DNA of 64,000 nucleotides from NCBI RefSeq assembly GCF_036370855.1, contig NC_088117.1, forward strand, positions 1,116,001 through 1,180,000, given 5' to 3'. Origin of the DNA: Dromaius novaehollandiae (taxonomy: Eukaryota > Chordata > Aves > Casuariiformes > Dromaiidae). A model generated the notes under the pieces. That model was given only the letters and a program-made list of their open reading frames with translations. It was not told where the DNA came from and did not search any database. Below, one piece after another: positions 22,801 to 31,969 of this stretch (position 1 is its first letter; the number at the start of each line of letters is the position of its first letter). Position numbers and translations under genes: made by a program.

Positions 22801-22993
22801 CCCCGCCGCCCCCAGCCTGCCGCGCCGCCTCCGCCTCCGCCTCCGCCTCCGGCGCCGCCCGCCCGCCCGCCCTACCTGGGCCCGGCGCTGCCCGCGGAGC
22901 AGCCCGGCTGTCCCGGGCACGCAGCGCCGCCAGGAGCCCGAGCAGCAGCAGCAGGCGCCGCCCGGCGCCGGACGCCCCCCGCGCTCGCACCAT
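16729..22993 (-). CDS. Unrecognised type I membrane protein with tandem phase-1 exons
   Basis: The exon chain in transcription order is 22993-22876, 22616-22545, 22249-22178, 21680-21609, 21288-21217, 20765-20694, 20588-20490, 19968-19891, 19026-18919, 17407-17260, 17026-16971 and 16835-16729. The total is 1074 nt, 357 residues plus TGA. The first exon has ATG followed by a Leu-rich signal peptide (RRLLLLLGLLAALRA). All ectodomain junctions are phase 1. Five exons are exactly 72 nt and encode related 24-residue segments sharing patterns such as PASQL and EP near the end. One exon carries a 22-residue hydrophobic helix followed by RRRKR. Two exons encode a short acidic/basic tail ending FQCGQ. 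I read it as secreted N-terminus, single membrane span and cytoplasmic tail. I know no matching family. Exon choice by eye may miss or add a cassette. Confidence 0.6.
16971..17026 (-). CDS. Membrane-protein gene, tail exon 1
   Basis: It follows TTGCTAAAAG and ends AAGG/GTGAGA. It enters in phase 2, fitting the transmembrane exon, and leaves in phase 1. It encodes EDPAIDEGKAKSGRETKK. Confidence 0.6.
17260..17407 (-). CDS. Membrane-protein gene, transmembrane exon
   Basis: It follows CCTCCAG and ends AAACG/GTGAGT, entering in phase 1 and leaving in phase 2. A 22-residue apolar stretch (TATVLGILLAGAALCCLVIW plus LM) is followed by RRRKR, a classic stop-transfer signal that puts the C-terminus in the cytoplasm. 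The two adjacent cysteines could be palmitoylated. Confidence 0.7.
18725..18830 (-). pseudogene. Second decayed copy of the Cys-rich exon-like segment
   Basis: It shares TCATCTCCACACACCAGAGG and AGAAAGCCGCTCC with 20186-20240 (+ strand reading). The donor is lost and the first of the paired cysteines is replaced. It is intronic in the present model. Confidence 0.4.
18919..19026 (-). CDS. Membrane-protein gene, exon 9 (108 nt; longer form possible)
   Basis: It follows GGCTTTCTTTCCAAAG and ends GCCAG/GTACTT, phase 1 to 1, and encodes a Ser/Glu-rich segment with SHSLPASDEEREATQ. An alternative acceptor at 19250-19249 would give a 330-nt exon (18919-19248) that is also open and phase 1. That form adds 74 residues with four cysteines and no known domain. 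Confidence 0.5.
19891..19968 (-). CDS. Membrane-protein gene, exon 8 (78 nt)
   Basis: It follows GTGTAATTACAG and ends CAGGG/GTAAGT, phase 1 to 1. Its 26 residues include ASAASQGLEPLLEPQGD and align with the 24-residue family with a two-residue insertion. Confidence 0.65.
20163..20280 (-). pseudogene. Decayed exon copy in the membrane-protein gene
   Basis: It ends GGGGAATCCCAGAG/GTGAGGCGTGACTC, matching the exon 6 end and donor (GGGGAATCGTACAG/GTGAGTCGTGACTC). The 72-nt equivalent (20163-20234) has a TGA in phase 1. One frame reads a Cys-rich CGKC...LCLWC segment, but its exit phase does not fit the array. The same sequence recurs at 18725-18830 without a donor. Confidence 0.45.
20490..20588 (-). 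CDS. Membrane-protein gene, exon 7 (99 nt, basic helix)
   Basis: It follows CTGTTTAG and ends GCTG/GTGGGT, phase 1 to 1. It encodes 33 residues, basic then amphipathic (KSSEKYSKLLQDILKDLERA). It is unlike the 24-residue repeats and may form a short helix. Confidence 0.6.
20694..20765 (-). CDS. Membrane-protein gene, exon 6 (72 nt)
   Basis: It follows TTGCAG and ends ACAG/GTGAGT, phase 1 to 1. Its 24 residues include DVAAGDGYAASRLDG and an NRT glycosylation sequon at the end. Confidence 0.65.
21217..21288 (-). CDS. Membrane-protein gene, exon 5 (72 nt, duplicated)
   Basis: It has the same splice signals, length and phase as exon 4, 392 bases away. Its product differs at a few residues (DPTSEPQEH against DPVSEPQEY). 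Flanking intron sequence is duplicated with it. Confidence 0.68.
21609..21680 (-). CDS. Membrane-protein gene, exon 4 (72 nt, duplicated)
   Basis: It follows GTTTGCTTACAG and ends CCAGGA/GTAAGT, phase 1 to 1. It encodes GRGLPASQLDPVSEPQE within 24 residues and is nearly identical to the exon at 21217-21288. Confidence 0.68.
22040..22092 (-). pseudogene. Degenerate 72-nt exon copy
   Basis: It ends GGGGAGTCCCAGGG/GTAAGT like exons 3 and 8. In phase 1 it reads LQPQGSPR, resembling their ends, but no in-phase acceptor is visible about 72 bases upstream. Confidence 0.35.
22178..22249 (-). CDS. Membrane-protein gene, exon 3 (72 nt)
   Basis: It follows GGTTGCTTACAG and ends CAGGG/GTACGT, phase 1 to 1. 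Its 24 residues include EDYPASQLHPVAEPPG. Confidence 0.68.
22545..22616 (-). CDS. Membrane-protein gene, exon 2 (72 nt)
   Basis: It follows CGGTTGCAG and ends GGAG/GTGAGT, phase 1 to 1. It encodes 24 residues including GGDGDPAAWPDAGAEP, the most diverged member of the repeat set. Confidence 0.68.
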
Positions 22994-23690
22994 GCTGCCC
23001 GGCGCCAGCAGCCGCCCCCCGCCGGCGCCCTCGAGCAACGCGCGCGCGGAGCGGCGTCTGCGGGGCGCGGCGCGGCACAGCCCCGCGCAAAACCCCGCCC
23101 TGCAGCACCCCGCCCTGCACCGCCCCGCAGCACGACGCAGCGCAGAGCCCCGCACTGCACCGCAGCGCAGCGCAGCGCAGCGCAGCGCAACACCGCGCAG
23201 CACGACGCAGCGCAGCGCAGCGCGGGGCCCCTCTGTGAGCTCAGGGCGCGGCGCGGCGCAGCGCGGGGCCCCTCTGTGAGCTCAGGGGCGCCCTCCGCGC
23301 GGGAGGCGCAGGGGGCCGCGCACCCCCGCCGCGGCCCGCGCTCCCTCCGCGCGCCGGCGCCGGCGCCGCCCTGTGCGGGCAGCCCGGGCATGCTGGCGGC
23401 CGGGGGTGCTGCTGCCGCCCTCGAGGAGCCCCTCGGGGGCAGCCCGGCTCTCTGCCCACACGCTCGCGCCCCTGCGCTCGCCTCGCTGCTCGGCAGCTCC
23501 GCGCCAGCGCCTGCTCCGGCCTCGCTCGCTGCTCTCCTTCGCGCCCCGCTGCCGCCGCTCTGCCCCAGCGCCGGCGCCAGCTCTGCGCTTCTGGAGCTGG
23601 CCCGGGGGCAGCTGCTGACAGGCGGGGGGGCTCCAGGGCCAAGCCTGTGCCCCAGCTCTCCTCCCCCGCCCCGCTGGGACTCTGCCTGCT
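22550..23690. promoter_or_regulatory. CpG island over the start of the membrane-protein gene
   Basis: Continuous high GC with abundant CpG covers exons 1-2 and about 700 bases upstream. It includes (CTCCGC)n at about 22827-22852 and a (CGCAG)n run at about 23159-23222. A unit containing GGGGCCCCTCTGTGAGCTCA is repeated near 23222 and 23265. It is a probable promoter for the - strand gene. No TATA box is seen. Confidence 0.65.
22876..22993 (-). CDS. Membrane-protein gene, exon 1: start and signal peptide
   Basis: ATG at 22993-22991 is followed by MVRARGASGAGRRLLLLLGL, a typical basic n-region and Leu-rich h-region. The exon ends CCCAG/GTAGGG in phase 1 and lies in a CpG island. The Leu run is encoded by a CTG repeat. 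Confidence 0.7.
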
Positions 23691-24014
23691 AAAGCCCTAA
23701 AGAAACACTACATCAAAATGCTGTATTTCTCCATACGTGTTGCCAGTTTGGCAAAAGAATTGGAGGTGCATCTATCCCTAACTGAACTGTCCTCCATAAA
23801 ACACAAAAAATCACTCCCACAGGTCAAAAAGCCCCACGCCCGGGTGAAGACCCCTCCCCGAGCATGTGTAGTAGTAAATTGGTGTGTAAGCAGTAGTATA
23901 ATTGTCTGTAAATTACTCTCCAATCAGTGTAAAAGGGAAAGTTGCAAACCTTGCAATGTGTTTGTAAAAATGCTACTTGAAAAGGCGGGGGAGTGTGCTT
24001 GATTTGTGGGAAAC
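23691..24014 (+). repeat. Older, internally deleted LTR fragment beside ERV2
   Basis: 23691-23800 matches ERV2 5' LTR 24124-24235 (GCTAAAGCCCTAAA, GGCAAAAGAA, CTATCCCTAACTGAA). 23920-24014 matches 24685-24772 (AAAAGGGAAAGTTGCAAACC, GCTTGATTTGTGGGAAAC). It stops exactly where the ERV2 LTR begins. Confidence 0.7.
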
Positions 24015-24887
24015 TGTTACAAGACAACCCTGGGAAGCTCAGAAAGAATGTTCAAACTAGGTAGTTTAGGATAACTTCTATTTTCTGAAAAGAAGCATTC
24101 TTTAATCAAGGGCATCCTAGAACTGCTAAAGCCCTAAAAGAAACATTAAATCAAAATGTTTTATTTCTAGGTACGTATTGCCAATTTGGCAAAAGAACTG
24201 GAGGTGCACGTATCCCTAACTGAAGACCTTGGGACCTGGACTGTCAGTTATTGAACTCAAGCTGTCTAGAGGTAGCCGCTTCGCACAACTTGTATAAAAC
24301 TTGCTTAGCATGACTAGCTGAATTTGCTGGAGCCTTAGGCCGCACTCCTAGTCCAGTGAGAAAGGGCCCCGGAGCTGGTGGAGGCTGGAAAAATGAGGGA
24401 GTTACAAGCAGGTTGCATTCCTGCGCTTCACACTCCGAAAGGGAGGATGTCAAGGCTTTGAAATAAGGCCTGCTTGGGCGCCAGGAGCCTGGGAGACAAA
24501 GCCTCCTCTCACTGCGGGAGCAGTGTTCATTAGGAGGTCTGGACTATCTCCTCCTCGTCAGGACCTTGGGAGATAACACCTGCTGTCCCTGCTGGGGCAG
24601 TGTCAGTTGCTGGAATGACCATCTCCTCCTCAGGACCTTGAGAGACAGGGGCGGGACCCGGGCAATGAAGAAATCCCTGACCAACCAGTGCAAAAGGGAA
24701 AGTTGCAAACCTGCCAATGTGTTTGTCTTGATGCTACTTGAAAAGCTGGAGGCGGGTGCTTGATTTGTGGGAAACCACCGAGCACCCAGGCTTGCGCAGC
24801 TCTGAGCTAAATAAGCCAATGTCTCTGCTGAGTGTGTAATTATTGGCTTATTGCACACCGGGCAACGAATCCGCTTTTTGGACAACA
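24015..24887 (+). repeat. ERV2 5' LTR
   Basis: It starts TGTTACAAGACAACCC and ends CGGGCAACGAATCCG...GGACAACA. A TATAAAA lies near 24291. About 157 bases (24086-24250) are absent from the 3' LTR and resemble the older fragment at 23691. Confidence 0.85.
24289..24297 (+). promoter_or_regulatory. LTR TATA box candidate
   Basis: TTGTATAAAAC is in the U3-like segment shared with ERV1 (which has TATATAAAC near 12265). The ERV2 3' LTR has lost it (TTAGATAAAATT). Confidence 0.4.
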
Positions 24888-24893
24888 GTTTTC

Positions 24894-24911
24894 TGGTGAC
24901 CCAGATGGGAC
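24894..24911 (+). other. ERV2 primer-binding-site candidate
   Basis: TGGTGACCCAGATGGGAC begins six bases after the LTR. Its first nine bases match the start of the tRNA-Trp-type site known from avian alpharetroviruses, and the rest does not. So the primer tRNA is uncertain. Confidence 0.4.
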
Positions 24912-25210
24912 CCTCCCTGTAAAGCCTTGCCTGGATCATCTTGCCAGTTCCCGGCGGGGAGACGCTGCTCTTCGGACTCCAGCGCGCACCGACCGTTTTG
25001 TTCGGGGACTCCGCGCGCACCCTCCCCAGTCGGAGCGGGTAAGCGGCTCAAAGGTGCAACGCAGTAATTATTAAGAGACATTGCATCGAGGGTATGATAT
25101 AGGGGCAATTGGTTGTGGTAACCCAGTGTAAGCTTTGTACACATTTGGACAGTGCCGACTGGAGTGTACGAAAGCATAATTGGTAAGAATGTTCTTTTAA
25201 GGGTAATAAT

Positions 25211-26746
25211 ATGGGAACAGGACAATCTGCAGGGGTATCCCCCTGTTCTCCTTTAGGATGCATCCTGAAACATTGGGATAAGTTTGATGGGGATCCTGTA
25301 ACAAGGAGAAAATGAAAGGAATACTGTACTCAGTGGTGGCCAATGTATAAAGTGGAGGATGAGGGAAAATGGCCAGAAATGGGAACACTAAACTAGAATA
25401 CAATTTTGCCACTTATGTTGTTTTGCAGAAGACAGAACAAATGGGATGAGGTCCCATAGGTGGGTTTGTTTTTCTCTCTGAGAAATGATCATGAAAGAAG
25501 AAAAAAATGTAAGCTATTGGTCTCTGACTCCAATGTGTTAATGATGATGGAAGACAAAGAGAAAATGCCTCGGTGTTGCTCTGCTTGTAGCATTGGGAAA
25601 AGATGTTTAAAAGTGGGTGATGAGGAAGAGGATGTACAATTATTGGTCTCTCCGGAAAGAGATCAAGATAGTGTCGATGGCAGAGGTAAGGGAAGTGAGG
25701 CATGTAGCCCAATTGCAGGCAGAACTCGGGCTACTCGGGCTCAACAAAATGCTGTGATTGAGGCCGCGCTGCGTCAAGCAGTGGGACCAGACGGACTGCC
25801 TGTAGATGCGAAGGTGCCGTTTTCAACTCCAGATTGAATGAATCGGAAGGAGTCTGCCGGGTCGTACCGAGAAAATCCAGAAAAGATGTATCAATCCTTT
25901 AAAATGATAATTGCGAATCATAACCCAGCCTGGCAGGATTTACAGGTGCTTTTAAATACTTTGCTTGCACCTGAGGAGAAGAGACTGGTATTGGACACAG
26001 CTCGAGAGGAAAATGAAAGAGAAAGTGCTAGAGATGGAGCGAACCGTTTTCCGCCGGCCCAAGAAGCAGATTGGGATCAAAATACAGGGGCAGGCAGGTT
26101 AATGACTAAACAGTAGCAACAGTTAATATTATATGGGGTAAAGCATGGAGTACCTAGGCCCAAGAATATTGCAGAACTATATCAAGTCGCACAGGGTGAG
26201 AATGAGGATCCCTCTGCATTTTACGAGCGGTTATGTGAAACCGCCCGAAAATGGACAGACTTGGATCCCGAGGACGAAGCGAACCAGACGACTTTTACTA
26301 CATTATTTGTAGGACAATTGGCACCAGCTAGAAGGAGAAAGCTTCAGAAAGTAGATGGTATGTTGGGGATGTCAATGTCGCAATTAATAGAAATTGCATC
26401 TAAGGTGTACAATAACAGGGAAGAAGCAGAGAGAAAGGAAAAGCAGAAGGAGAAACTGAAAGATAAGAGGCAAAACGCTGCAATCTTGGCAGCTGCATTT
26501 GCCCAGGCACAAACTTCCTCTTGGGGAAGAGGCTTTCCAAAAGGATGAGGATGTGGCAGAGGGCATAGAGTAGGAGGGAATTTGGGAAATAGAATTTCAC
26601 TGAGGAGAGACCAACGTGCGATCTGTAGGGAGAAGGGGCACTGGGGAAGTGAGTGCCCGAAGAAACAATCAGATCACTGGAAACCTCCGTCTGTATCTGT
26701 TCCAGAGGCAGATTTGCTCCTGATCAGTACAGAAGATTCAGACTGA
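25211..26746 (+). pseudogene. gag: ERV2 gag
   Basis: ATG at 25211 starts MGTGQSAGVS, with Gly2 suited to myristoylation as in gammaretroviral matrix. The same frame runs to TGA 26744 but has stops at 25313, 25394, 25457, 25835, 26114 and 26546. Capsid lies at about 25850-26500, with DPSAFYERL and a charged C-terminal helix. The nucleocapsid knuckle near 26615-26656 reads RAICREKGHWGSEC: the first zinc-ligand Cys is Arg (CGT). Pol follows in the same frame after the final TGA, as in read-through gammaretroviruses. Confidence 0.88.
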
Positions 26747-29700
26747 TGGGGACTGGGGGTTGAGAAACTGGATTCCCCAGCTGGACCCCTGCTTTCAGTA
26801 AAGCTGGGGAACAAAACAGTTAAATTTTTAGTAGACACTGGAGCAATGTATTCGGTATTAGACAGCTGTAAGGGACCAATGAGTAAATTCTCTATGCCAG
26901 CAATTGGGGCCACGGGAAAGCGAGAGGTCAAACCTTTCTTTCAACCAATTAAATGTAAAATAGGAAATAGAGTGTTAACACATGAATTCTCATATGTGCC
27001 AGAATGCCCATTACCCCTAATGGGGAGGGATTTACTGAATAAACTGGGGGCACAGATAATCTTTGATAAAAACAAAGTTCAGGTGCACATTCCACAAAAT
27101 GGTGCCTGGAAAGCACAAGCCTCTATGTTGCAGAAAGCACTGGATTCTGAACAGGTGGAGAGTGGACCAAGCGCAATTCCCTCCGAAGTAATGGACACAG
27201 TAGTCCCTTTTGTGTGGGCAATGCAGAAACCTGGGAGAGCCAGATATGTAGAACCGGTACAGGTGGACTTAAAACAAGGAGCTAAATCGGTAAGGCGAAA
27301 ACAGCATCCCATGAAGTTAGAGGCCCGTGTTGGACCGGAGCCTATCATTACTAATTTCTTAAAGTAGGGACTGTTGCGAGACTGTCAATCCGAGTACAAT
27401 AATCCAATCCTGCCTGTTAAAAAACCACATTCACAAGAATATCGTCTAGTACAGGATTTGCGAGCTATTAACCAGATAGCGACTGATGTGCACCCAGTGG
27501 TACTCAGTCCACACACTTGGTTAACGACAACAAATGATTCAAATGTCTATTTTACAGTATTGGATTTAAAAGATGCTTTCTTCTGTATCCCTGTGGAGGA
27601 ACAAAGTCAACAATTATTCGCCTTTGACTGGGAAAGTCCTACAACGAGACGCAAAAAGCAGTTGTGCTGGACAGTACTCCCGCAAGGATTCAAGAACAGC
27701 CCTACAATTTTTGGTAAGGTACTCGCAAGAGAATTAGAATTATGGCAAGGTAAGACAGATACCACTACCTTATTACAGTATGTGGACGATATCTTATTGG
27801 GGGCAGACACGACTGAAGAATGTAGAGAAACAACCATCAGTTTATTAAATTTGGGGGCAACAGCGGGATATAGGGTGTCTCAGAAAAAAGTACAGATCAC
27901 GAAGGAAAGCGTAATCTATCTAGGCTTTGAAATATCCCAGGGGGAAAGAAAATTAGGAATCAAAAGGAAAGAAGCGATTTGTCAGATCGCCCCCCGAAAA
28001 TGAAGACGAGACCTTAGGGGATTTTTAGGAATGGCCGGGGGGTGTCGCCTGTGGATACCTAATTTTGGATTAATGGCAAAGCCTCTCTATGAAGCTGTTA
28101 AGGGGCCGGGAGACTTGCTGGAGTGGACTCCAGAGTGCCGAAAAGGATTTGATGAAATCAAGATTGCTGTCATGAGTGCTCCCGCATTAGGACTTCCAAA
28201 CCTAACAAAGCCATTTGACCTTTACGTACATGAGAGAGGGCACCAGGCGTTGGGAGTGCTCGTACAGACTTTAGGAAACTGGAAAAGACCTGTGGCTTAC
28301 TTTCCAAAACACTTGGATAAAGTGAGTGCAGGGTGGCCAGGATGCCGGAGAGCAGTTGCAGCTGCTGTGTTGTTGATACAAGAAGCAGGAAAATTGACGT
28401 TGGGACAAAAGGTGACTGTTTATGTGCCACATGCTGTTGCAGCAGTTTTAGGACAGAAAGGGCATCACTGGTTATCCGCGAGTAGGATGGTGCAATACCA
28501 AGCAGTAATACTTGAGCCAGAAGATGGAACCATGAAAGTGTCTAATACCCTTAATCTGGCATCTTTATTACCACTTGATGAGGAGGGGAGGTTGGCTCAT
28601 GACTGCCTGCAAACTCTTGCGCGAGCGTATTCCAGCCGTCCGGATTTGAGAGATATTCCATTGCAGAATCCAGATTGGGAATTATTTACTGATGGGAGCA
28701 GTTTTATAATAAAGGGAGAAAGAAGGGCTGGAGATGCTGTTGTCACTTTGGAAGAAGAAATCGAAGCAAGATCGCTGCCAGCAAATACATCTGCCCAGAA
28801 AGCAGAACTGATTGCTTTAAGCCAGGCTCTGGAAGTATCGGAAGGAAAACGGACCAATGTGTTTACAGAGTCAGAATACGCCTTTGGGGTTATACATGCC
28901 CATGGCGCAATTTGGAAGGAAAGAGGATTGCTATCTTCTCAAGGGAATCCTATAAAATAGAGTAAGGAGATTATGGAGCTACCGGAAGCAGCTAATAACC
29001 CCAAAGAAATAGCAGTAATGCATTGCAAAGCGCACCAGTCCAGACAGACTGTCATAGTTAAAGGGAACAAAAGGGCCGATGAGGCTGCAAAAAGGGCAGC
29101 ACTATTCGTGTCGGTGGCAGCCTTAGTTCCAGAGAGAACGCTAAGAATGGAAATTCCGGTAGACACTGAAAAAGAAAATAAATTAGCAGAAATACTGAAA
29201 TGCATCAAGACTTCCGAAGGATGGTGGGTAGCATCTCCTGGACAATGTGTGGTAACTTTGCTGATAATGAAGAAGCTGATGGAGCAAATACATGATAGTA
29301 GCCACATGGGAGCCGAGGCATCGGTTGAAACAGGTAAAAGAGTTGCTGTGGGAGTTAGTATGTTAATAATTGCAAAGGGTATTACACAAAAATGTGAAAT
29401 CTGTCTTAGAAATAATCCCAAGATTCAGAAGAAGCCCCCCCCCTCCCCAGGGGAAGTAAAAAGGGGCATCATGCCTGAGGATTACTGGCAAATTGATTTT
29501 TCTGAATTACCAAGCTGTAATGGATATAAATACTTGTTGGTAATTGTTGACAGCTTTTCAGGATGGCCTGAGGCTTTCCTGTGTCGCACCAATAAAGCAA
29601 GGGAGGTAGTGAAAATGTTATTAAAAGAAATCAAAGCAAGATTTGGGGTACCAGAAGGATTTTCTTTGGATAGGGCACCTCATTTTATAGCAGAAATAGT

Positions 29701-30328
29701 ACAGGAAATCTCAAAAATAGCACAAATTAAATGGGATTTACATACCCCCTGGAGGCCACAGTGCAGTGGAAAAGTGGAAAGAATGACTCAAACAATGAAG
29801 AGAGAGAGAGGAAAATTGTGTCAGGAGACTCAGATGAAATGGACTGATGTTTTACCTCTGGCATTATTAAGAATCAGAATAACCCCCAGGGTTAGGGAGA
29901 AAGTTGGTCCATTTGAGATTCTGTATGGTAAACCTTACACTGTCAATTTAACTGGAAATGACATTCAGATGCACGTTAAGGGCGATCAAATTTTAAGGGA
30001 TTCTCTCTTGTCTATGGCAGAGGTTCTTACTTCTCTCCGTAGGTACATCCAGTTAAGATCTCCCGTACTTTTAGATTCACCTGTACATTCATTCCAGCCG
30101 GGAGATCAAGTACATCTTTGGACCTGGAAGGATGAGCCGTTGACAGAAAAATGGAGAGGACCATATCTTGTACTACTAACAACAAATACTGCTGTGAAAC
30201 TGCAGGGAATTGGTTCCTGGATCCACTACACCCGAGTGAAAGCAGTGCCTCGAGAGATGTGGAAAGCTGAACAAGTTCAGCCTTTAATGTTACGAGTTGT
30301 ATTAGAAGCGAATCGGTTTCAAATTTAG
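26747..30328 (+). pseudogene. pol: ERV2 pro-pol: protease, RT, RNase H, integrase
   Basis: The protease motif LVDTGA lies near 26828-26845. RT has LPQGF near 27680 and QYVDDILLG near 27778. RNase H starts with LFTDGSS near 28684; the motif usually read as TDSKYAF is TESEYAF here, replacing a catalytic Asp by Glu. Integrase follows, with HDSSH and CEIC near 29290-29405, IDFS near 29490, SLDRAPHF near 29665 and KVERM near 29771. Stops occur at TAG 27365, TGA 28001 and TAG 28958. From 28973 to 30328 the frame is open for 451 codons. The frame matches gag throughout. Confidence 0.92.
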
Positions 30329-30406
30329 ATTGTCTTCAGGGAAGAATTGCTTTAATCTGTTTGTTAGGAATAGGGTTAATATCGTTGTTATGGTATCTGT
30401 GTAAAA

Positions 30407-31178
30407 ATGATGTTCTCCTTAACAACCAGGGGAGAAATGTGGTGGTTAGTTTTTCTAGGTTCCCTGAGCCAAGCAATTAAAGGGAATCAGGAAGGATTTT
30501 GGAGTCACAATCTCCATTTGGAAGTAATTACGAAATCTATGAAGCTAGTTAACCGGAGGGATTGCTGGGTGCGTACCCACTTCCCTGGCCATTCCAACAA
30601 GGGCTTCCCGCTAATTGGAGTGCCTCTTAATTTTTCCTTTATGGAATTTATACAACAGATAAGAAATGACAGTGATCAAAGGAAATATGATGAAACAACC
30701 GAACAGGAATGGGAATTCCAGAGTGTGACAGGAGATTATTATCAATGTATCCGAAGATGTAATAATAGTAATAAATGGTGGGAGAAAACTGTACTTTATG
30801 GAAAACAACCGATCAACTGTACTGGAGCCATTAAGGTAGGAGGTTATAAAAATTGCTATGTTATTGGCATCTCAGGGAGGAGTATGTACAGTAATAAACA
30901 CTGGTTGCTGTGTATATGTGGATCAAAGCAGGAGAATTTCTGCCGATCTAAATGAAATCTGGAAGCAGACTGAAATCTTACGTGGGGTTCAGAAAGATGA
31001 TACTTCTTTCGGATTTGAAGAAACATGGAAATGGTTGACTTCCTGGTTCCCTGATGTAAGCTCACGGGTTAAAAACTGTTTAACAATTTTGGGAATGGTG
31101 TTAGTAGTTTTTGTATGCATTTATGTAGTGATTCAATGCATTTACAAAAGTAATATGGGAAAGATTTTAAAAGAGTGA
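30407..31178 (+). pseudogene. env: ERV2 env with large internal deletion and frame change
   Basis: An N-terminal part at 30407-30850 starts near ATG 30407 or 30431 and has a signal-like MWWLVFLGSLSQAI. A second part in another frame, about 30852-31178, carries GGVCTVINTGCC (a CX6CC motif), an ectodomain with FEETWKWLTSWFPD, a membrane anchor (LTILGMVLVVFVCIYVVIQC) and TGA 31176. Most of the surface subunit, the furin site and the region before CX6CC are missing. CX6CC marks a gammaretrovirus-type transmembrane subunit. Confidence 0.8.
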
Positions 31179-31201
31179 GACTAATATGATCATCTAAGTC
31201 T

Positions 31202-31213
31202 CAAAAGGGGGAA
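31202..31213 (+). other. ERV2 polypurine tract
   Basis: AAAAGGGGGAA lies just before the 3' LTR start TGTTACAAG at 31215. Confidence 0.65.
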
Positions 31214-31214
31214 T

Positions 31215-31969
31215 TGTTACAAGACAACCCTGGGAAGCTCAGAAAGAATGTTTGAAGTAGGTAGATTAGGATAACTTCTATCTCTCTTTTCTAAAAAACT
31301 GAAGCTGTCTAGAGGTAGCCACTTAGATAAAATTTGCTTAGCATGAGTAGCTAAATTTGCTGAAGCCTTAGGCCGCACACTTGCTTAGCATGAGTAGCTA
31401 AATGTGCTGAAGCCTTAGGCCGTACTCCTAGTTCAGTAAGAAAGGGCCCCACAGCTGGCGCAGGCTGGAAAGATAAGGGAGTTACAAGCAGTCTGCATTC
31501 CTGTGCCCTACTCTCCGAAAGGGAGGATGTCAAGGCTTTGAAATAAGGCCTGCTTGGGCGCCAGGACCTTGGGAAGCAAAGCCTCCTCTCACTGTTGAAA
31601 CAATGTTAATTAAGGGGTCTGGATTATATCCTCTTCGTCAGGACCTTGGGAGATAACACCTACTGACCCTGCTGGGGCAGTGTCAGTTGCTGAAATTACT
31701 ATCTCCCCTCATCAGGACCTTGAGAGGCAGGGGTGGGAGCCAGGGAATGAAGAAATCACTAACCAATCAGTGCAAAAGGGAAAGCTGCAAACCTGCCAAT
31801 GTGTTTGTCTTGATGCTACTTGAAAAGTTGGAGGGGGGTGCTTGATTTGTGGGAAACCACCGAGCACCCAGGCTTGCGCAACTCTGAACTAAATAAGCCA
31901 ATGTCTCTGCTGAGTGTGTAATTATTGGCTTATTGCACACCAGGCAACGAATCCGCTTTTCGGACAACA
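31215..31969 (+). repeat. ERV2 3' LTR
   Basis: It starts TGTTACAAGACAACCC and ends CTTTTCGGACAACA. It contains a 48-base tandem duplication (31333-31380 and 31381-31428, both TTGCTTAGCATGAGTAGCTA) that is single in the 5' LTR. It lacks the 5' LTR's extra 157 bases and its TATAAAA. Confidence 0.85.

Larger units (their letters stand above)
24015..31969 (+). mobile_element. Provirus ERV2: class I (gammaretrovirus-like), two LTRs
   Basis: The order is 5' LTR (24015-24887), primer-binding-like site, leader, gag from an ATG at 25211, pro-pol, a deleted env, polypurine tract and 3' LTR (31215-31969). Gag and pol share one frame, with stops at 25313, 25394, 25457, 25835, 26114, 26546, 26744 (gag/pol), 27365, 28001 and 28958. 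The pol C-terminal third is intact. Clear flanking target duplications are not seen: AAAC precedes and AAAG follows. The LTRs differ by large indels, so the insertion is not recent. Confidence 0.92.

Noticed and set aside
22209-23692. Very long + strand open frames over the CpG island
   Set aside because: They overlap the - strand signal-peptide exon and its upstream GC repeats; Pro/Ala/Arg composition follows from GC content.
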